Shown piece by piece: positions 58,806-64,000 of a DNA stretch of 64,000 bases. Source of the DNA: Schizophyllum amplum. Taxonomy: Eukaryota; Basidiomycota; Agaricomycetes; Agaricales; Schizophyllaceae. The stretch's first letter is position 1, and each line of letters begins with the position of its first letter. The DNA is taken from positions 1 through 64,000 of the forward strand of contig VDMD01000069.1 in NCBI GenBank assembly GCA_007026445.1. The letters are read 5' to 3'. Position numbers and translations under genes: made by a program. The notes below the pieces were generated by a model, which was not told where the DNA came from, ran no database searches, and saw nothing but the letters and a program-made list of their open reading frames with translations.

Positions 58806-59794
58806 TGGGTACGATTTGTCTTGATGCTCTACGCTCCTGATAGCCTCAAGTGTACAGGTCATTCCATGGCCGAATCGTATCTCCTGGAACCCAACATGGA
58901 CATCAAATGGACATTGCATGCTGCATATGGCCCGCCGTTGTATCTCTAAGATTTTGCCCTCCATGTCTTGCTTGAATTTTACGTTATATATCTATGACTG
59001 ACTTCTATAGTACCATGATAGCTTTCAGTACAGTACACTGGCAGTACGTCCTCGGACTCGGAATCTATCGGATTTTGCCACTTTTCTCGAACTCTGGCGC
59101 TGAACCACGCGCGAGGACAAATCTGATCTAGTACATGGCATGTACCTACAGACTCACTGAGGATACGTTGAACACGTCACCCCGCTATCCAGTGAATATG
59201 TTGGCGCCGCCGTGCGGCGTGCGTTGAAAATGAACATGCGCGTGAGCAATTTCCTCATGGCAGACAGTATCAAGCAGATTAGCACAGCCACTACCGTGAA
59301 ATTCGCGGTCAAGCACACCTTGTCCACGCCTTCATCTATTCATCGTTCGATCTCGCTCATTCCGAGAACTGAGAATCACTGCTGGCTAAACATACATAGG
59401 TATCCAACTAGACTCGAGTCTGGTAGCCGTGGAATTGAATTGCGAATACTTAGTCATCGTCCCTGAGCTCGCGGCCAGGCCAAGTCAAGGACAATGGACC
59501 TATCTGCCTTTCTCTGCGAGTCGAAATCCCGAGTGGACCTCCCAGGAATGCATAATTACATCCTGAATGACGCTCTCGGCCGGTCTATCATAGGTGTCGC
59601 ATCGTATCACACGTCACGGTCGCGACGCCCGTTCCGACCGCCAGGCAAGCACGGAGAGTTCAGCGACAGTGAGTGGCCGCTTGTGAATCAGTAGTCGTGG
59701 TGCGCTGAAGGATGTGAACTTGGTGTACGGCTAGATGCATGCATCTGATTATCGTCACTGCCCTGTCTGCTTCTTGGACGAGTTCACGCCGAGA
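58806..59794. other. Intergenic stretch, no supported gene
   Basis: Small frames only (59212-59466, 59494-59694), neither with family or splice support. Confidence 0.45.
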
Positions 59795-59837
59795 GACCGC
59801 GAGCCCGCCGAGAATTCAGTGACCTCGCTTCTATAAG
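59795..59837 (+). promoter_or_regulatory. Promoter of Goodbye gene 3
   Basis: GACCGCGAG at 59795-59803 and TATAAG at 59832-59837, 71 bp before the ATG at 59908. This is an exact copy of the box found before the zinc-finger genes, and so the direct link between the two families. Confidence 0.6.
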
Positions 59838-59907
59838 GACGGTGCCATGCTCTCCAAACCTGAGAGTCCAGCTCGCACGTCCAATACAGCTATCCTCTTA
59901 CGAGGCA

Positions 59908-61901
59908 ATGGAACATAACTTCAGCATAGGGACGCGTCGTCACCAGCCTACACCCGATGCCTACCATTCTGTTATCCGCAGCAACTATGCGGCTGAAGAA
60001 TATCCGTGTGTACCTACGCTTGCGCCTGGCGTTGTACGACTCTGCTCACACTCTTTTGCAGCAGCTACGTTGCTGGCTATGGGTTGGAACGGACAAGACG
60101 CTCACTGTTCGTCGTATTTCTCGAAGTCGTCAACGTCGAATCTGACTGACTTTCAACTATACTTCTCAGAGCGGAATGTTCGAGAACCATGTCTTCTGCA
60201 CGCAGCACACCAACTACAGCGTCATTTCCCACCTGCGATTCACTTCAGGATTCAGCAGTGCGCGATCCACTTGTCGGCCTCTGGAACAACGCTGTGGAGC
60301 GGTATGAACGCGAAACGGGCATAAATCTGTCGTCGTCCGACGCCGAGTCTCATGACTCGACCGATGCCATATTCGAGTACATTGATCAGCACCAGACGAC
60401 GTTCAGACGGTTTCGCGCAGAAGGACCGCAAGCTCTGCGATCCAAAATCAAGCCGATTGCCGCAATTGTACAGACGCTCTGCGGGACGCTCGGAGAGGCG
60501 GTGACATTGGTGCGTTCGGAGACGAGGGGCACTGCTCCGAGTGCTGACACACCCTCTCTAGTCGTTCCCTCCCGGAAAGGCAGTTTTTGCGGCCATCTTC
60601 GTCGTCATCCAGGTATGCACAGAATGTTATGTTGAGATAGAGTCGCACTGACCAGTTTGAAGGCGGCCAGACAGGTCAGCGACGATTTTGACGCCATACT
60701 GGACGTATTCGACGCCATGAATCACCACCTACGAATCGTCAATGTTATTGCCATGCGAGATATGCCGGAGGCGCTGCGAGAAGCCTCGGTGAAGCTGCTG
60801 GTGCAGATTCTCGTTGTTCTCGGAGTCGTCACAAAACTCCAGAGAACCAACCGCATCAGTGAGTCGAGCATGGTACTGACGATCATGAAGCTCATCTCAC
60901 TGTCTTCAGAATTGTGGCTGAAGAAGCTCGGCCAGTCAAAGGAGGTGTCCTCGGCTTTGGACGACTTGGGCCGACTCGCGACAAATCATCATCAAATCGT
61001 GGGCGCTGCGACTCTTGATGCGGTGAACAGGTCGATGAAGATGCTTGAGGCCTCCAAGGCCAGCGAGATTCGTACGCTGCTCTTTTCTATTGACTATCTC
61101 TGTGGCTGACCGCGCTTCAGAAGCCAAGAAAGACCGAGAAGAGTCTCGGACGAGCCTGCGAGAGATCAAGAACATTGCAGAGCAGATTCGCTGTATGTAC
61201 ATCAATCTCCTTCTGGACGCGCGCTCATCGTCGGATAAGCCTTGCTGGACCAGCCCTGCGCACTGGTGTGTAGGGTAGGTAATCGAGGGCGGAGTCATAC
61301 AGAACCGAGCCTTACCAAGACTTGGGAGGGTTCCGAAACGGTCAATTATGCAGGTACGCTGCTGACTTAGCGACGGAGAATTGACTGGAATCTTACTGCG
61401 TGGTACGCAGGTTCCCTCGAGGACTTCAGCGGAACGTGGCCTATGCCCGAGAAGTGCGCCTATCCGAATGTCCCAGCGCACTGCACCAGCCATCTGGGCC
61501 GCTGTCCCGTCGCACTGGACAGCGCGCCTAGCTATGCAACGGACGCTTCCGAGAAGAGCAGCGCTTCCGCGATTGGCAGTGCATCCGTACCGGCCCGCAC
61601 GCGCAGATCTCTGTGGCGCACCCACGAAGGGAGATTACTATGTCGGGAACCTACACCATGCTTCTCATGGGCTGACGCCCTAAGACGATGTCTGTGCGCG
61701 CACGTTTCAACGGTGGCGCGTAATCTCACACTCTCAAGATATCTACGTACTAACTTTGGGGCAGGCCATCTTCTGCTTGCTGAAGACTGCACGGTGTTGC
61801 TGGTATGCTCTCAGGGCAACTTTTTCGTGCGCCTCGATGTGGCAGGGGATCCGGGAGCACTAGTACGCAGAATGATTGAACAAGGTATCCTAGCTGCCTG
61901 A
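59908..61901 (+). CDS. Stand-alone fungal STAND N-terminal Goodbye-domain protein 3
   Basis: About 524 residues from nine exons: 59908-60007, 60062-60110, 60170-60509, 60562-60612, 60663-60858, 60910-61071, 61121-61192, 61240-61353, 61411-61901. The first two junctions are less certain; the rest match Goodbye genes 1 and 2 in position and phase. Landmarks: LVGLWNNAVERYERETG, IDQHQTTFRRFRAEGP, KPIAAIVQTLCGTLGEA, the 17-codon exon SFPPGKAVFAAIFVVIQ, AARQVSDDFDAILDVFD, ASVKLLVQILVVLG, LGRLATNHHQIV. A charged helix follows (KKDREESRTSLREIKN), then a long unique Cys/Ser/Arg-containing C-terminus. There is no P-loop or repeat domain. Probably cytoplasmic; from family knowledge, such domains are thought to mediate partner interactions. 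Confidence 0.8.
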
Positions 61902-62362
61902 GACGCGCTGGCACGCGCTCTACCAGTATTGCCCCTTGAATCTTGACACTCAGCATCACATATGGACATTTCCGTCTTGTCTTCAGAGCTTTTCCGTCTT
62001 TAAGTACGACCTGACAGACACGCCATCGCATTGTTCCTTGTATCCCACCTCATCTATCATATCTCTACATACACACAGGTGACAGCATGCATTCTCGTAG
62101 ATTCTTGAGCATAACCACGAAGCTCTCCCTCGTATTTCTTACCCACATTGTATTTTTCCACCCCTGATCAGATTGAATATATAGGTCAACACGACCCGCA
62201 CCATCACGAAGATCCAGAGTCAAGTGCGCGCACTAGGTCCCGAAAGGCTGTTGAACTGAATTTTCTTGCACGTCGACGATGGACAACTTCTAGGACACCC
62301 CGTCTGGGCGTACATATCAGGTTTGTTCATCAGGACTTCTGCGCAAGGTACCTGCAGCGTAG
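61902..62362. other. Convergent spacer between Goodbye gene 3 and TRM44
   Basis: The two genes point toward each other, so this should hold both 3' ends. The final part, next to the TRM44 stop, has a counterpart beside the TRM44 pseudogene near 24.9 kb. Confidence 0.5.
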
Positions 62363-64000
62363 TCAATGCTCCCCGGCCTTCCCCTCTGGCACTCTCGCAT
62401 TGAACGCTCCTCTCTCGCGGACTTCGTCCAGAATACCCTCCACATTCGAACTCCCCTCTTCGTCCTTCCCGACAACTCTCTTCCGACCTGTCCTCCTCCG
62501 TCAGTCACAACACCTTCGACATAAACCCAACCGACTCACCAACAATCGCCCAATTCCTCGTACTCGGTATCCTCAGCGCCTCTGTCTCGACATCCCACCC
62601 GCAATGCAAGCTCAAGCTCGCCAGCCACACGCGGTACATCGAGTACCCACTGCTCGCCACCGCGCCCCCGCCGCCCAGGTTGAGCCCCTCGACGAAGCCC
62701 TCGGGCGTAGGATATGGCGCCCACCGCGAGCGCTGGTACTTCGTGTCGAACGCCCACGCGCAGCAGGGGACGGAGATGTAGCCGGACGAGCGCTGTCGCG
62801 TGGCGAGGATGGGCACCCAGGGCGTGAGCTCGTCGGCGTGGTTGCCGATGAGGAAGGCGCCGCGGGGGATGAGGGCGTCGTCCGCCGCGCTGGTGGGGTC
62901 GAGGGCGTGCACGTGGAGGTTTTGCTGGGTGGCGGGAGGGTAGTGGGACCAGGAGACGCGGGCGCGGACGTCGAAGCCGTGGCCAGCGTAGCCTTCGCTG
63001 ACGAGGATGTGGGTGAGGAGACCGTTGCCGCATCTAATTTGCGTGATCAGAGTGAGATCGTTATTGAGGGGGAGTGACTTGCCCAAGGTCCACAAAGCCA
63101 CCTGGCGGTCGGGGCCAGAGCTTCCACGGCTCGCTGTCGAGCGCCTCCGCCTGCTCGTCCTCCGCTCGAGTCTCATCGCCGAATGTGTACCTCCATAGAA
63201 GCATCAGGTACGTCGCGATCCCGATATCCTGTCGAGAAGTCAGCCACCGCCATCAATTAAGCAGCGCGTCGATAGGCAGATAGCGCGTCCAGCACTCAGC
63301 GCCTCCAGCAGACAGCACACAAACACGCCGCGCGCCATCCCAGCAAACACGCAGCCCACACGCCCTTCACCTCAAACACATGCTTCAACGGATCCGTGCT
63401 CTCCTGCCACTCATCCACGAGGTGCCGATGCCGCGCGCGCATGACGAGGTAGAGGTCCTGGTACGGCTCGCGGGGCACGAGGCAGTCGTGGTGCACGCGC
63501 TTCTTGTATTGAGTGAGCGCGCCCCAGCCGTAGCGGTGCGCTGTTTCGAGGAGGGCGAGGCCGGTGCGGTAGAGGCGGGAATTGACGTCCGGAGAGGTGA
63601 TGTCTGTGGTAGGCTGACTGGGCAGCGGGTCGACCTCGAGGCGGAGGGTGGCGGCGGGTTCGTCGACCGAGGTGGTGGCGGTACCGCTGGCGGGAGTAGC
63701 GCCACTGTCGCTGACGGAGGTAGCGGCGCCTCTGCCTATTGCAGAGGTAATGTACCGGAAGGCGAGATGGGAGACGGCCGGGTGGTAGTAGGGTAGTGAG
63801 CCGCTGTCGGGGATGATAGGCGTGAGCACGAGGACGGAGGGTATATGGTCGGAAGGGGCGCAGTAGAATGTACAGTACTGTTCCAGAGCAGCGTCACGGC
63901 CGGGTCGCCGAGGCAGTAGTTTCCTATGGATGCAGCGCGAAGGAGTGAAGCCATCCAGCGCTGGGATACTATCCGGGAAGTCCTCCGTCGTCTCCGAGAG
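62363..64000 (-). CDS. TRM44: tRNA (uracil-2'-O-)-methyltransferase, 5' end outside window
   Basis: SAM-dependent enzyme that, from knowledge of yeast Trm44, makes 2'-O-methyluridine at position 44 of tRNA-Ser in the cytoplasm. Minus-strand exons: >64000-63371, 63228-63083, 63033-62540, 62487-62363. Landmarks in order: IHRKLLPRRPGRD, the SVLVLTPIIPDSGSLPYYHP segment, HRYGWGALTQYKKRVHHDC, STDPLKHVFE, DIGIATYLMLLW, the SAM motif DLGCGNGLL, LVSEGYAGHGFDVRAR, LIGNHADELTPWVPILA, LRIPSTRNWAIVG, and a charged C-terminus ending KAGEH. The intron that splits the SAM motif (63034-63082) has a GCAAGT donor, i.e. GC-AG. All phases agree, so the gene looks functional. The N-terminus is beyond the window edge. 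A decayed copy lies at 24.9-26.4 kb on the same strand. Confidence 0.9.

Noticed and set aside
1..64000. CRISPR arrays, rRNA genes, bacterial operons, replication origins
   Set aside because: No direct-repeat/spacer arrays with the right geometry, no rRNA cores, and the gene structure is fungal. The 25 bp spaced boxes at 42.4 kb have variable 14 bp spacers and no associated genes.

Overview
The window looks like nuclear DNA of a filamentous basidiomycete, probably an agaricomycete. Genes are broken by many short introns (mostly 45-60 bp, GT-AG, often with a CTGAC/CTAAC-like branch point). Exons are GC-rich. The one housekeeping gene is eukaryotic (TRM44, tRNA uracil-2'-O-methyltransferase). 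The domain called Goodbye here is, from memory of the family, found at the N-terminus of fungal STAND/NLR-like proteins. The species cannot be named from sequence alone. All gene models were spliced by hand from reading frames, splice sites and comparison among paralogues.

Layout. Positions 1-10 kb hold copies of a small single-pass membrane protein with a conserved cytoplasmic tail, and the first two members of a C2H2 zinc-finger family. Positions 12-13.7 kb hold the first of three stand-alone Goodbye-domain genes. Positions 14-18 kb hold mobile DNA: a 2.36 kb element with inverted termini, and a 156 bp MITE with perfect 28 bp inverted repeats. Positions 18.9-24.4 kb hold two more zinc-finger genes. 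A decayed TRM44 copy lies at 24.9-26.4 kb on the minus strand. A gene for a low-complexity, repeat-rich protein with a Cys/His C-terminus fills 30.2-33.4 kb. From 33.7 to 59 kb there are eight more zinc-finger genes, two decayed membrane-tail copies and the second Goodbye gene (49.3-51.2 kb). The third Goodbye gene is at 59.9-61.9 kb. The functional TRM44 (5' end outside the window) closes the window on the minus strand.

The main result is a head-to-tail accessory cluster: twelve two-finger C2H2 genes and three Goodbye-domain genes, all on the plus strand. In every zinc-finger gene a phase-1 intron cuts finger 1 just before its zinc-binding histidines. Many promoters of both families share the 9-mer GACCGCGAG (ten exact copies found by eye, in one case four copies exactly 25 bp apart) followed by a TATA box 50-105 bp before the ATG. 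This suggests that putative regulators and NLR-type adaptor-like proteins form one co-regulated system; that is an inference. The cluster lies between a dead and a live TRM44 copy, which points to growth by segmental duplication.
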